DNA from: an uncultured Lachnospiraceae bacterium
GTDB taxonomy: Bacteria > Bacillota > Clostridia > Lachnospirales > Lachnospiraceae
Assembly (NCBI GenBank): GCA_934385475.1
Contig: CAKRPS010000006.1
Span: forward strand, 1 to 64,000
DNA length: 64,000 nt
Direction: 5' to 3'
Each line of letters opens with the position of its first letter. Position 1 is the first letter of the stretch. The position numbers were made by a program, and so were the translations under genes. The notes below the pieces were generated by a model that searched no databases, was not told the origin of the DNA, and saw only the letters and a program-made list of their open reading frames with translations. Of the stretch, positions 16,344-25,772 are shown piece after piece.

Positions 16344-18242
16344 ATGGCGGTAATAAATATAGTGGCTTTTTTGGCAGTGACGGTGGTGCTGGCCTGTAAA
16401 TGGAAAGAGAGTGCGGTATCAGTGCTTCCGGTTTCTGCCTGCATCCTGATATTCGGTCTGTATCTGCTGGCTTTTGTACATGCCTTGTCAGCGATCGATT
16501 TTGTGGGGATTGGCGTGCTGATTCTGCTGGTAATCTGGCTTTTCAGAAACAGGGACACAGGGACAGGCAAAGAGATGCTGCAAAAACTGACGGAGCCCTC
16601 TTTTGTGACGGCACTCGTTCTCATTGCAGTTGTGGCATACTGTGTCCTTGGAAAGGTCGTGACCTGGTGGGATGATGTGAATTTCTGGGCAACGGATGTG
16701 AAGAGTCTGTATTTTCTGGATGGATTTGCCGGGAAATACGGAAATGTTGCACCGGAGTTTGGAGATTACCCTCCGGGTGCGCAGCTTTTCAAGTGGTGGT
16801 TTCTGCATATGGACCCGCAGCAGTATCGGGAGGGGCTTGCGTTTGCCGGCTATTACACGCTGAATTTGTTGTTTCTGGTTCCGGTTCTGCGGAAGGTGAA
16901 GGGCAGAAATGTGCTGGTGCTGGGAGCAGCGGCGATCTCGCTCTGGCTCTTTCCGGGAATTGCAGAGGTATATGGCTATCAGGGCTTTTGCGCCGATCTG
17001 ACGATGGCGTGCATTTACGGCAGCTTTCTGTTTGCGGTGGTGGACAGAAAGGGGCATGCGGAAAGCTTTTATTACGGAAGGATGGCCTGTTTCCTGGGGC
17101 TTTTAGTGCTCGTGAAGTCGGTTGGATTTATCTGGGCGGTATTCGGCATTTCGTTTTTGCTGTTGTATTCTATGCAGCAGAGTGAGTCAAAGGGACAGGC
17201 TGTCCGCAGACTGCTCCCGGTGGCGGCTGCACCCGTGCTGACCGGGGCGGGCTGGATGCTGTTCTGTTTCCTGATGCGGAGAGTGACAAGGACGACGGCA
17301 ACGGCAGTCAAGTATGTGACGACGGACGAATATGGATTTTCCGGGTATATGGGAGAATTTGCAAAAGCGTTTGCAAAGGCCTTTTTCACACTGCCGCTTC
17401 ACAAAGACCGGAGTATTGCGATAGACCTGACTCCGTTTGCGTTTTATCTGGTGATCTGTGCGCTGGTGATCTTCTTTTATCGTAAGAAGCTGATGCCGGC
17501 TAAGACGGGAAGACTTGTGCTGTGGTTCAGTATTCTGAGCGGAGCGATGTTTTATGCGATTATTTTTCTGGCGCATATCACGATCTTTGCAACAGAGACG
17601 CAGTATCTGGAGGCCTCGGGGATGATCTCCTCGATCGAGCGGTACGGAGCCCCGTTTACGGTGGGAACCCTGCTGTTTCTGGCGCTTTTGTGGACGGAGT
17701 ACGGAGAGACTTTATTTGCCTCCCAAAACGCATTCCTTGCAAAGTACGGGACGATTCTTACGTTTGTGCTTTTTACGGCATTGACAGCGCATTGGAAGAC
17801 TGGGTATGATGGACTCATTGGATACCGCAGTGCGGTTCCGGAGGCGATGCAGAGCCGGGAGGAGATGCTGGATGATTCGTCCAGGACTTTTTTGAAGGCA
17901 CTGGAGAGCCTGCCTGCAAAGTGCAGTACAAGGGTGTTTGTGATACAGGGGGACGAGGTGTCCCGCTGGGTGCGCAACAGCTATACGAATATGGAGGCAT
18001 CCCCTGTGGGAGTTGTCTACAGAGGCGTCAATCTGGAGGATGCCACGAAGGAGTGGCTGACAGAGGAAATCCGGGCATCCCATGCGTCCTATCTGTTTGT
18101 GACCGAAACACAGGCAGATACGGAGGAGCTGTTCCGGGATATGACAGGGGGAACGGCGTTTGAGGCCGAGACCCTGTATGCGATAGTGGATGATGGAAAA
18201 GAACTGCGGCTGCAAAAGGCCGGGGAGAACAATAGAGAATGA
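16344..18242 (+). CDS. Multi-pass membrane protein, GT-C-type glycosyltransferase-like
   Basis: 632 residues with about twelve hydrophobic segments. The first large extracytoplasmic loop holds WWDDVNFWATDVKSLYF (about residues 110-126) and FGDYPPGAQLF (about 139-149); paired acidic residues in this loop and a YPPG motif are typical of GT-C membrane glycosyltransferases that use lipid-linked sugars. The C-terminal ~130 residues are soluble. It overlaps a GT2-GtrA gene by ATGA, which probably makes the polyprenyl-phosphate sugar and flips it, so this protein would be the transferase that decorates a wall polymer. No exact family is recognised. The ribosome site GGAGGA is clear. Confidence 0.7.
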   Translation: MAVINIVAFLAVTVVLACKWKESAVSVLPVSACILIFGLYLLAFVHALSAIDFVGIGVLILLVIWLFRNRDTGTGKEMLQKLTEPSFVTALVLIAVVAYCVLGKVVTWWDDVNFWATDVKSLYFLDGFAGKYGNVAPEFGDYPPGAQLFKWWFLHMDPQQYREGLAFAGYYTLNLLFLVPVLRKVKGRNVLVLGAAAISLWLFPGIAEVYGYQGFCADLTMACIYGSFLFAVVDRKGHAESFYYGRMACFLGLLVLVKSVGFIWAVFGISFLLLYSMQQSESKGQAVRRLLPVAAAPVLTGAGWMLFCFLMRRVTRTTATAVKYVTTDEYGFSGYMGEFAKAFAKAFFTLPLHKDRSIAIDLTPFAFYLVICALVIFFYRKKLMPAKTGRLVLWFSILSGAMFYAIIFLAHITIFATETQYLEASGMISSIERYGAPFTVGTLLFLALLWTEYGETLFASQNAFLAKYGTILTFVLFTALTAHWKTGYDGLIGYRSAVPEAMQSREEMLDDSSRTFLKALESLPAKCSTRVFVIQGDEVSRWVRNSYTNMEASPVGVVYRGVNLEDATKEWLTEEIRASHASYLFVTETQADTEELFRDMTGGTAFEAETLYAIVDDGKELRLQKAGENNRE

Positions 18243-19330
18243 CAAAGACAGATTATTGGAAGATACCCGTGATCATACCAGCCTACGAGCCGGGGAAAAA
18301 TCTGATCCCGCTTCTGCAAGGCCTGCAGGAGAAGGGGATGGAACGGATCGTTGTGGTGGATGACGGAAGCGGGGCTGCTTATCAGCCGGTGTTTGAACAG
18401 GCAAAGAAGATTCCGGGCTGTATTGTGTTACAGCATGCGGTAAATTTGGGAAAAGGCAGGGCGTTAAAGACAGCCTTTAACGAATGTCTGAACCGTTTTC
18501 CGGACATGACAGGAGCGGTGACGGCAGATTCGGACGGACAGCATACACCGGAGGGAATTGAGGCGTGCATGAAGGAGATGACAGAGCACCCGGAAGCGCT
18601 GGTGCTTGGCTGCCGCGATTTTGATGCGCCGGATGTTCCGGCAAGGTCCAGCTTTGGCAATAAGTGTACGCGCCGGGTATTCCGGTATTTGCTCGGCCTT
18701 ACGGTCACGGATACGCAGACCGGTCTGCGGGGGATTCCGCGCTTTTTCATGGAAATTCTGATGAATGTCAAGGGAGAGCGGTTTGAGTACGAGACGAACA
18801 TGCTGATCGAGACCAAGGATCGTCAGATACCGATCCGGGAGGTTACCATTGACACGATCTATCTGGAACAGAATCAGGCGAGCCACTTTAATCCGATCAA
18901 GGACTCAGTGAGGATTTATATGGTGTTTGCAAAGTTCCTGTTTTCCTCGCTCTCTTCCAGCGTGGTAGATCTGCTCCTGTTCAGCCTGTTCTGCAGTGCT
19001 TTCCGGGGTGGAGGAACGCTCTTTGGCGTATCCTACATTGTGCAGGCAACTGTGATGGCACGTATCCTGTCTGCCATATATAACTTTCTGATCAATTATA
19101 AGGTGGTGTTCCGGAGCAAGGGAAATCTTGTTCTGACAGCGTTCAAATATTTCCTGCTTGCCGTCTGCCAGATGTGCTGTAGTGCGGCGCTGGTCGACTT
19201 CGTGTATGGAATGACCGGAGGGCTGGAAGTGCTGATCAAGGTGCCGGTGGATGTACTGCTGTTTTTCTTAAGCTTTGCGATCCAGAGGGAATTCGTATAC
19301 CGGAGCAGAGAGAAACAGAAAAGGGCATGA
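18239..19330 (+). CDS. GT2 glycosyltransferase fused to a GtrA membrane domain
   Basis: 363 residues. Residues 1-220 are a dolichol-phosphate-mannose-synthase-like GT-A domain: IPVIIPAYEPG, VVVDDGSG, NLGKGRALKTAFN, and the acidic metal motif TADSDGQH. Residues ~225-355 carry four membrane spans of the GtrA family, beginning at YMVFAKFLFSSLSSSVVDLLLF. Such fusions make polyprenyl-phosphate sugars and help move them across the membrane for glycosylation of wall polymers. ATGA overlap with the preceding GT-C-like gene shows tight coupling. The M23 peptidase gene starts 50 bases after its stop. Confidence 0.88.
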   Translation: MTKTDYWKIPVIIPAYEPGKNLIPLLQGLQEKGMERIVVVDDGSGAAYQPVFEQAKKIPGCIVLQHAVNLGKGRALKTAFNECLNRFPDMTGAVTADSDGQHTPEGIEACMKEMTEHPEALVLGCRDFDAPDVPARSSFGNKCTRRVFRYLLGLTVTDTQTGLRGIPRFFMEILMNVKGERFEYETNMLIETKDRQIPIREVTIDTIYLEQNQASHFNPIKDSVRIYMVFAKFLFSSLSSSVVDLLLFSLFCSAFRGGGTLFGVSYIVQATVMARILSAIYNFLINYKVVFRSKGNLVLTAFKYFLLAVCQMCCSAALVDFVYGMTGGLEVLIKVPVDVLLFFLSFAIQREFVYRSREKQKRA

Positions 19331-19379
19331 GAGAAAGCTTCTTTTCATATACTGCAATGATGAGGGAATCGGAGCAGCT

Positions 19380-20507
19380 ATGAAGAGACAGAGGGGATTT
19401 TTATTTTATCAATATGGGAAAAAGCTCCGTCTGCTTGGCGGAGTGATTCTGGCAGCCTTTTGCTGCCAGTTTTTAATTGCGAAAATAGTCGGTGAGGGTG
19501 TGACAGAGCCACAGGAACTGACAACGGTAACACCGGATGAAGAAGCCATCGAGGTCTCTGCCAATGGAAAGTTCATCAAATGGGTGGAATTCCATGCAAC
19601 CTGTGAAGCGATGGCAGCCGCCTACGAGCTGGACACGGCTACCTACCGGGATGATGTCCATTTAGGGTGGATAGAACTGCTTGCCTACAGTGCGGCAAAG
19701 CATGGGGGAAGGTTTGACAGGAACAGTGTGGGTGAGATCCAAAAGACAGCGGAAATCCTGAAAAGCTCGGAGAGCACCATGGAACAGCTGACGGAAAATC
19801 TGGAATATTATCCCTATTATCTGGAGGCCTATCATGCCGTGCTGGACGGGATGGTCGGAGAGTTCGACATACAGGAAAAGACCGGAGAAGCGTCTGCGGA
19901 GACAAAGCGGTATTACGGATTAAAGGCATTTTCCCCGATTGCAAAAGGATTTGATTACAGTCATTACGACGATTTCGGCTCATCCCGGAGCTACGGCTAT
20001 GCAAGGCCGCACCTCGGCCATGACATGATGGGGATGATCGGAACACCGATCATTGCGATCGAGTCCGGCTATGTGGAGGCGCTCGGCTGGAATCAGTACG
20101 GCGGCTGGCGCATCGGCATCCGCAGCTTTGACCATAAGCGGTATTACTACTACGCACATCTGCGGCAGAATTATCCCTACGCGGAAGGACTGGAAGAGGG
20201 CAGTATCGTGACGGCGGGGGATGTGATCGGCTACATGGGACATACCGGATACAGCACGAAGGAGAACATCAACAATATTGAGACAGTACATCTCCACTGG
20301 GGACTGCAGCTGATCTTTGACGAATCGCAGAAGGAGAGCGACAACGAGATCTGGATTGACTGCTACGAGCTGACGAAATTCCTTTACCGGAACCGGAGTG
20401 AAGTGCGGAAGGTGGGAGAGACCAGAGAATGGAAACGGGTATACGAAATGACAGATCCGGCGGTCGAAGAGGCTTTGCGGGAAAAAGGGCAAAAGCAGAC
20501 AAAATAG
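19380..20507 (+). CDS. Membrane-anchored M23 family peptidase
   Basis: 375 residues. A single N-terminal membrane anchor (about 13-35) is followed by a helical region and a C-terminal LytM/M23 metallopeptidase domain (about 200-340). The zinc and catalytic residues are visible in HLGHDMMG near 222 and HLHWGLQ near 320, with the YYYYAHL strand between. Family members cut peptide cross-links in peptidoglycan or act as inactive activators; all motif residues seem present here. The frame is open further upstream but ATG 19380 after GGAGCAGCT is used. It follows two glycosyltransferase genes and is probably part of the same envelope unit. Confidence 0.85.
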   Translation: MKRQRGFLFYQYGKKLRLLGGVILAAFCCQFLIAKIVGEGVTEPQELTTVTPDEEAIEVSANGKFIKWVEFHATCEAMAAAYELDTATYRDDVHLGWIELLAYSAAKHGGRFDRNSVGEIQKTAEILKSSESTMEQLTENLEYYPYYLEAYHAVLDGMVGEFDIQEKTGEASAETKRYYGLKAFSPIAKGFDYSHYDDFGSSRSYGYARPHLGHDMMGMIGTPIIAIESGYVEALGWNQYGGWRIGIRSFDHKRYYYYAHLRQNYPYAEGLEEGSIVTAGDVIGYMGHTGYSTKENINNIETVHLHWGLQLIFDESQKESDNEIWIDCYELTKFLYRNRSEVRKVGETREWKRVYEMTDPAVEEALREKGQKQTK

Positions 20508-20519
20508 AATCTTTTGGCA

Positions 20520-20548
20520 TTGCAAAAAAGAACCCTCTATGTTACAAT
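20520..20548 (+). promoter_or_regulatory. Promoter of the butyrate operon
   Basis: TTGCAA (20520-20525), 17-base spacer, TACAAT (20543-20548), about 100 bases before thl. Confidence 0.7.
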
Positions 20549-20645
20549 AGGTGCGATGGACAATGATAAAAAAATAACAATCATTGCCGGGCCTTGAAAA
20601 ATAAAGGTTTTTGAAAAAACACTACATTATATGGAGGAAAGAAAA

Positions 20646-21830
20646 ATGGCAAAAAAAGTTGTTTTGGCAGGTGCATGCCGTACAGCAATCGGTACCATGG
20701 GTGGTGGACTCAGCACAACACCGGCACCGGAACTTGGTGCAATCGTAATCAAGGAGGCTTTGAAGAGAGCAGGTGTAGCTCCTGAGCAGGTTGATCACGT
20801 ATATATGGGTTGTGTAATTCAGGCAGGACAGGGACAGAACGTTGCCCGTCAGGCATCTATCAAGGCAGGACTTCCGAATGAGGTTCCGGCAGTAACGATC
20901 AACGTAGTATGCGGTTCCGGTCTGAATTGTGTCAACATGGCAGCACAGATGATCCAGGCAGGGGATGCCGACATCGTAGTAGCAGGTGGTATGGAGAATA
21001 TGTCCATGGCTCCTTATGCAATGATGAAGGGCCGTTACGGATACAGAATGGGTAACGCAACTCTGGTAGATACCATGGTAAACGATGCTATGTGGGATGC
21101 ATTCAATGATTATCACATGATCATGACTGCAGACAATATCTGCAGAGAGTGGGGACTTACCCGTGAAGAACTCGATGAGTTCGCATTAAAGAGCCAGCAG
21201 AAGGCAGAGGCAGCACAGAAGAGCGGTGCGTTCGACAACGAGATCGTACCGGTTATGGTTAAGAAGAAAAAAGAGATGGTTGAGTTCAAGGTAGATGAGG
21301 GACCGAGACCGGGTTCCACAATCGAGGGGCTTCAGAAGCTTCGCGCAATCAATCCGGACGGATTTGTAACAGCAGGTAACGCTTCCGGTATCAATGACGG
21401 TGCAGCAGCAATCGTTGTTATGAGCGAGGAGAAGGCAAAAGAGTTAGGTGTTAAGCCGATGGCTACTTTCGTAGCAGGCGCACTTGCAGGATGCAGACCG
21501 GAGGTTATGGGTATCGGACCGGTTCCGGCTACAAAGAAGGTTATGGCTAAGGCCGGCTACAAGATCGAAGACTTCGATATCATCGAGGCAAACGAGGCAT
21601 TTGCGGCTCAGTCCGTAGCAGTTGGAAAAGAACTTGGCATCGACGTAGACAAGCAGCTGAACCCGAACGGTGGTGCGATCGCACTGGGACACCCGGTAGG
21701 AGCTTCCGGATGCCGTATCCTTGTTACTCTGCTTCATGAGATGGAAGCTAAGGGAGCAAAGAAGGGTCTTGCCACACTGTGTATCGGCGGTGGTATGGGC
21801 TGTGCAACAATCGTTGAGAGAGAGGACTAA
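20646..21830 (+). CDS. thl: Acetyl-CoA C-acetyltransferase (thiolase)
   Basis: 394 residues, normal for biosynthetic thiolases. It condenses two acetyl-CoA to acetoacetyl-CoA, the first step toward butyrate. The acylated Cys is in [12 protein letters not shown] (about residue 89), the catalytic His in GHPVGASGC (about 350) and the second Cys in CIGGGMGCA (about 380). The start is ATG 20646 behind GGAGGA; an in-frame ATG five codons earlier lies inside that site. First gene of a six-gene operon; crt follows after 5 bases. Confidence 0.97.
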   Translation: MAKKVVLAGACRTAIGTMGGGLSTTPAPELGAIVIKEALKRAGVAPEQVDHVYMGCVIQAGQGQNVARQASIKAGLPNEVPAVTINVVCGSGLNCVNMAAQMIQAGDADIVVAGGMENMSMAPYAMMKGRYGYRMGNATLVDTMVNDAMWDAFNDYHMIMTADNICREWGLTREELDEFALKSQQKAEAAQKSGAFDNEIVPVMVKKKKEMVEFKVDEGPRPGSTIEGLQKLRAINPDGFVTAGNASGINDGAAAIVVMSEEKAKELGVKPMATFVAGALAGCRPEVMGIGPVPATKKVMAKAGYKIEDFDIIEANEAFAAQSVAVGKELGIDVDKQLNPNGGAIALGHPVGASGCRILVTLLHEMEAKGAKKGLATLCIGGGMGCATIVERED

Positions 21831-21835
21831 TCAGC

Positions 21836-22627
21836 ATGGATTATATTTTATACGAGGTTGACGGTGCAGTCGGCACTATTACAATCAACAGAGAAAAGGC
21901 ATTAAATGCCCTTAATTCCCAGGTTCTGGACGAGCTTTCCCAGACACTTGACGCGGTAGATCTGGATACCGTACGCTGCCTGATCCTGACCGGAGCAGGC
22001 CAGAAATCCTTTGTCGCAGGTGCAGACATCGGTGAGATGAGCACTCTGACCAAGGCAGAGGGAGAGGCATTCGGCAAGAAGGGAAATGATGTATTCCGCA
22101 AACTGGAGACATTCCCGATTCCTGTCATTGCTGCAGTAAACGGCTTTGCACTCGGCGGTGGATGCGAGATTTCCATGAGCTGTGATATCCGTATCTGTTC
22201 CGAGAACGCAGTTTTCGGACAGCCGGAGGTTGGCCTTGGCATTACTCCCGGATTTGGCGGTACACAGAGACTTGCCAGACTGGTAAGTCCTGGCATGGCA
22301 AAGCAGATGATCTACACAGCAAGAAATATCAAGGCAGACGAGGCATACCGCATCGGTCTTGTGAACGCAGTTTATCCGCAGGAAGAACTGATGGCAGCAG
22401 CCAAGAAGATGGCAGCAGGCATTGCAATGCAGGCACCGATCGCTGTCCGCAGCTGTAAGAAAGCGATCAACGAAGGACTTCAGGTAGATATGGATCAGGC
22501 AATCGTGATCGAAGAGAAACTCTTCGGCGGCTGCTTTGAGACAGAAGATCAGAAAGCCGGCATGGGCAATTTCTTAGAGAAAGACAAAGAGAAGAAGCTG
22601 AAAGTTGTTCCCTTTGTCAACAGATAA
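21836..22627 (+). CDS. crt: 3-hydroxybutyryl-CoA dehydratase (crotonase)
   Basis: 263 residues of the enoyl-CoA hydratase family. It removes water from 3-hydroxybutyryl-CoA to give crotonyl-CoA. The oxyanion-hole blocks are visible as KSFVAGADIGEM (about 59-70) and NGFALGGGCEISMSCDIRI (about 101-119), with the catalytic glutamates in ALGGGCE and in the PEVGLGITPGFGG block. The gene starts 5 bases after thl, its ribosome site lying inside the end of thl. A stem-loop separates it from hbd. Confidence 0.95.
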   Translation: MDYILYEVDGAVGTITINREKALNALNSQVLDELSQTLDAVDLDTVRCLILTGAGQKSFVAGADIGEMSTLTKAEGEAFGKKGNDVFRKLETFPIPVIAAVNGFALGGGCEISMSCDIRICSENAVFGQPEVGLGITPGFGGTQRLARLVSPGMAKQMIYTARNIKADEAYRIGLVNAVYPQEELMAAAKKMAAGIAMQAPIAVRSCKKAINEGLQVDMDQAIVIEEKLFGGCFETEDQKAGMGNFLEKDKEKKLKVVPFVNR

Positions 22628-22646
22628 TTCATAAGGTTTTTAACAG

Positions 22647-22676
22647 AATCAGGGTGGTTTTACGACCATCCTGATT
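22647..22676 (+). other. Intra-operon stem-loop between crt and hbd
   Basis: A 12-bp stem (22647-22658 with 22665-22676, one G-T pair) closes a 6-base loop. It lacks a T-tract, so it is more likely an mRNA processing or stability element than a terminator. Confidence 0.6.
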
Positions 22677-22716
22677 GTGTGAAATACAATTCAAATTTTC
22701 ATAAGGAGGAACTACA

Positions 22717-23556
22717 ATGAAAGTAGGTATTATCGGTGCAGGAACAATGGGTTCCGGTATTGCACAGGCATTCGCTATGACAGATGGTTACGAAGTTTGT
22801 CTTTGCGATATTAAAGAAGAGTTTGCTGAAGGCGGCAAGGCTAAGATCCAGAAGAATATGAACTTCCTTGTAGGCAAGGAAAAGATCAGCCAGGAGAAGG
22901 CTGACGAGGTTATGAGCAAGATCACAACAGGTCTGAACAATATCTGTGGTGAGTGCGATCTGATCGTAGAGGTTGCTCTTGAGAAGCTGGAGATCAAGCA
23001 GTCTATTTTCAAAGAGTTACAGAACATTGTCAGAAAGGATTGCATCTTTGCTTCCAATACATCCTCCCTTTCCATCACAAAGATCGGAGAAGGACTTGAC
23101 AGACCGGTTATCGGTATGCACTTCTTCAACCCGGCAGACAGAATGAAGCTGGTTGAGGTTATCAGAGGAGAGAACACAACACAGGAGATGGTTGACAAGA
23201 TCACAGCGATCGCTACTGAGATCGGCAAGACTCCTGTACAGGTTAAGGAAGCTCCCGGATTTGTTGTAAACAGAATCCTGATCCCGATGGTCAACGAAGC
23301 AATCGGTGTATTGGATGCCGGAACAGCATCCGCAGAGGATATCGACGTAGCTATGCAGCTCGGCGCATCCCATCCGATGGGACCTCTTCACTTGGGAGAT
23401 CTGATCGGTCTGGACATCTGCCTTGCTATCATGGAAGTTCTATACAATGAGACCAAGGATGAGAAGTATGCTCCGCAGCCGCTTCTGAAGAAGATGGTAG
23501 AAGAGAAGAAGCTTGGAAGAAAGACAGGCGTTGGTTTCTTCGATTACTCTAAATAA
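22717..23556 (+). CDS. hbd: 3-hydroxybutyryl-CoA dehydrogenase
   Basis: 279 residues. It reduces acetoacetyl-CoA to 3-hydroxybutyryl-CoA with NAD(P)H. The dinucleotide motif GIIGAGTMGSGIAQAF is at residues 3-18. The catalytic His lies in IGMHFFNPADRMKLVE (about 136) with Asn in APGFVVNRI (about 186) and the C-terminal domain signature GPLHLGDLIGLD near 220. A strong AAGGAGG site precedes it. The order crt-hbd-bcd is that of Roseburia/Butyrivibrio-type operons. Confidence 0.96.
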   Translation: MKVGIIGAGTMGSGIAQAFAMTDGYEVCLCDIKEEFAEGGKAKIQKNMNFLVGKEKISQEKADEVMSKITTGLNNICGECDLIVEVALEKLEIKQSIFKELQNIVRKDCIFASNTSSLSITKIGEGLDRPVIGMHFFNPADRMKLVEVIRGENTTQEMVDKITAIATEIGKTPVQVKEAPGFVVNRILIPMVNEAIGVLDAGTASAEDIDVAMQLGASHPMGPLHLGDLIGLDICLAIMEVLYNETKDEKYAPQPLLKKMVEEKKLGRKTGVGFFDYSK

Positions 23557-23638
23557 AGAGAGATAAACAATAAAAGTAATAACAATGCCGGAGCAGGATC
23601 TGGCATTGTTATCAATAAACATGGAGGAATATATAATC

Positions 23639-24790
23639 ATGGATTTTACGTTAAGCAAAGAACATGAAATGGCGAGATCTCTTTTCAGAGAGTTCGCTGA
23701 AAAAGAAGTAAAGCCTCTCGCTCAGGAAGTTGACGAGACAGAAGCTTTCCCGAGAGAGACAGTTGAGAAAATGGCTAAGTTAGGCTTCATGGGAATTCCG
23801 GTTCCGAAGGAGTACGGTGGACAGGGATGTGATCCTCTTACCTACGCTATGTGTGTAGAGGAGCTCTCCAAAGTATGTGGTACTACAGGCGTTATCGTTT
23901 CTGCACATACTTCTCTGTGCTGTGATCCGATCATGACCTTCGGTACAGAAGAGCAGAAGCAGAAATATCTGGTTCCCCTTGCAAAGGGCGAGAAACTCGG
24001 CGCATTCGGTCTGACAGAGCCCGGTGCCGGTACTGATGCACAGGGACAGCAGACAAAGGCTGTTCTGGATGGAGATGAGTGGGTACTGAACGGTTCCAAG
24101 TGCTTCATCACAAACGGTAAGGAAGCTGACGTATACGTTATCTTCGCAATCACAGGAACTGTTGAGAAGCGTGGAAGACTGCAGAAAGAGATTTCCGCAT
24201 TCATCGTAGAGAAGGGAACACCCGGATTTACATTCGGAACCAAAGAGAAGAAGATGGGTATCCGTGGATCATCCACATACGAGCTGATCTTCACAGACTG
24301 CCGTATCCCGAAGGAGAACTTACTCGGACAGCAGGGCAAGGGCTTCAACATCGCAATGCATACACTGGATGGCGGACGTATCGGTATCGCTTCCCAGGCA
24401 CTTGGTCTTGCAGAGGGCGCTCTTGAGACAACCATCAGCTATGTAAAAGAGAGAAAGCAGTTCGGCAGAGCAATCGGCGCTTTCCAGAATACACAGTTCC
24501 AGCTTGCAGATATGGCTACCAAGGTTGAGGCAGCTCAGATGCTGGTTTACAAGGCAGCTATGGCTAAGGCTACCCAGAAGGTATACTCTGTAGAGGCAGC
24601 AAAGGCTAAATTATATGCAGCAGAGGTTGCTATGGAAGTTACCACAAAGGCTGTTCAGTTACATGGTGGTTACGGTTACATCAGAGAGTACGATGTAGAG
24701 CGTATGATGCGTGATGCAAAGATCACAGAGATCTACGAAGGAACAAGCGAAGTTCAGCGTATGGTCATCTCCGGTGCATTACTGAAATAG
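23639..24790 (+). CDS. bcd: Butyryl-CoA dehydrogenase
   Basis: 383-residue acyl-CoA dehydrogenase. It reduces crotonyl-CoA to butyryl-CoA and, with EtfAB, can drive reduction of ferredoxin by flavin-based electron bifurcation. FAD and substrate motifs seen are FGLTEPGAGTDAQGQ (about 123-137), FITNGKEADVYVIFAI, and the catalytic glutamate in IYEGTSEVQRMVISGALL near the C-terminus (about 366). The start at 23639 follows GGAGGA; earlier in-frame ATGs lie in or before that site. Genes for its electron-transfer partners follow. Confidence 0.95.
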   Translation: MDFTLSKEHEMARSLFREFAEKEVKPLAQEVDETEAFPRETVEKMAKLGFMGIPVPKEYGGQGCDPLTYAMCVEELSKVCGTTGVIVSAHTSLCCDPIMTFGTEEQKQKYLVPLAKGEKLGAFGLTEPGAGTDAQGQQTKAVLDGDEWVLNGSKCFITNGKEADVYVIFAITGTVEKRGRLQKEISAFIVEKGTPGFTFGTKEKKMGIRGSSTYELIFTDCRIPKENLLGQQGKGFNIAMHTLDGGRIGIASQALGLAEGALETTISYVKERKQFGRAIGAFQNTQFQLADMATKVEAAQMLVYKAAMAKATQKVYSVEAAKAKLYAAEVAMEVTTKAVQLHGGYGYIREYDVERMMRDAKITEIYEGTSEVQRMVISGALLK

Positions 24791-24831
24791 TCTGAAACAA
24801 TAAATAACAAATATATAAGGAGAAAAATACA

Positions 24832-25614
24832 ATGAAAATTGTTGTTTGTATTAAGCAGGTTCCTGATACAAAGGGCGGCGTTAAGTTTAATCCGGACGGA
24901 ACACTTGACAGAGGCGCAATGCTCACCATCATGAACCCCGATGATAAAGCAGGTCTGGAAGCAGCACTTAGAATTAAAGATCAGTATGGTGCAGAGGTTA
25001 CAGTATTGACAATGGGTCTTCCGAAGGCAGAAGAAGTTCTTCGTGAGGCTATGGCTATGGGCGCTGACAAGGGTATCCTTGTAACAGACAGAGTCCTTGG
25101 TGGTGCTGATACCTGGGCTACCTCCACAACACTGGCAGGTGCATTGAGAAATCTTGACTATGATCTTATCATCACAGGCCGTCAGGCTATCGATGGAGAT
25201 ACTGCACAGGTAGGTCCGCAGATTTCCGAGCATTTGAACATTCCTGTTATCTCCTATGCACAGGATATCAAGATTGAGGGAGACAGCGTTATTGTACAGC
25301 GTCAGTACGAGGACAGATATCATGTAGTAAAGGCTAAAATGCCTTGCCTGATCACAGCTCTTTCTGAATTGAATGAGCCCCGTTACATGACTCCCGGCGG
25401 AATCTTTGATGCTTACAAGGCAGAGATCACTGTCTGGGGCAGAAAAGATCTGAAGGATGTAGATGACTCCAACCTGGGTCTGAAAGGTTCACCGACCAAG
25501 ATCGCAAAGGCATCCGATAAGGTAAGAAAGGGTGCAGGTGAGAAGGTTACTCTTGATCCCGATGAGGCAGTAAGCTACATTGTTGACAAGCTGAAAGTAA
25601 AACATGTCATCTAA
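24832..25614 (+). CDS. etfB: Electron transfer flavoprotein beta subunit
   Basis: 260 residues. Start block MKIVVCIKQVPDTKGGVKFNPDGTLDR and the signature GRQAIDGDTAQVGPQISEHL (about 123-142), which holds the second flavin or AMP site, are typical of EtfB from bifurcating Bcd-Etf complexes. It works with EtfA and Bcd in NADH-dependent crotonyl-CoA reduction. Good ribosome site (AAGGAG). A 158-base gap with palindromes separates it from etfA, larger than other gaps in the operon. Confidence 0.95.
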   Translation: MKIVVCIKQVPDTKGGVKFNPDGTLDRGAMLTIMNPDDKAGLEAALRIKDQYGAEVTVLTMGLPKAEEVLREAMAMGADKGILVTDRVLGGADTWATSTTLAGALRNLDYDLIITGRQAIDGDTAQVGPQISEHLNIPVISYAQDIKIEGDSVIVQRQYEDRYHVVKAKMPCLITALSELNEPRYMTPGGIFDAYKAEITVWGRKDLKDVDDSNLGLKGSPTKIAKASDKVRKGAGEKVTLDPDEAVSYIVDKLKVKHVI

Positions 25615-25689
25615 ATGAGAACTGTTCAGAACCATGAAAAATTGTGTTCTCTGAATGCCTGCATTTATACAGAACAGAAATTTTATAGG

Positions 25690-25721
25690 TTCAGAATAGT
25701 GATATTAATATCATAACTGAA
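25690..25721 (+). promoter_or_regulatory. Palindrome in the etfB-etfA gap
   Basis: A perfect 14-bp palindrome (TGATATTAATATCA, 25700-25713) is nested within TTCAG/CTGAA arms. It could be an operator or an mRNA hairpin; no regulator is identified. Confidence 0.5.
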
Positions 25722-25772
25722 AAGCAGATTGCTATAACAGCGATATTCAGGTATAGAGAAAGGAATAAGAAA

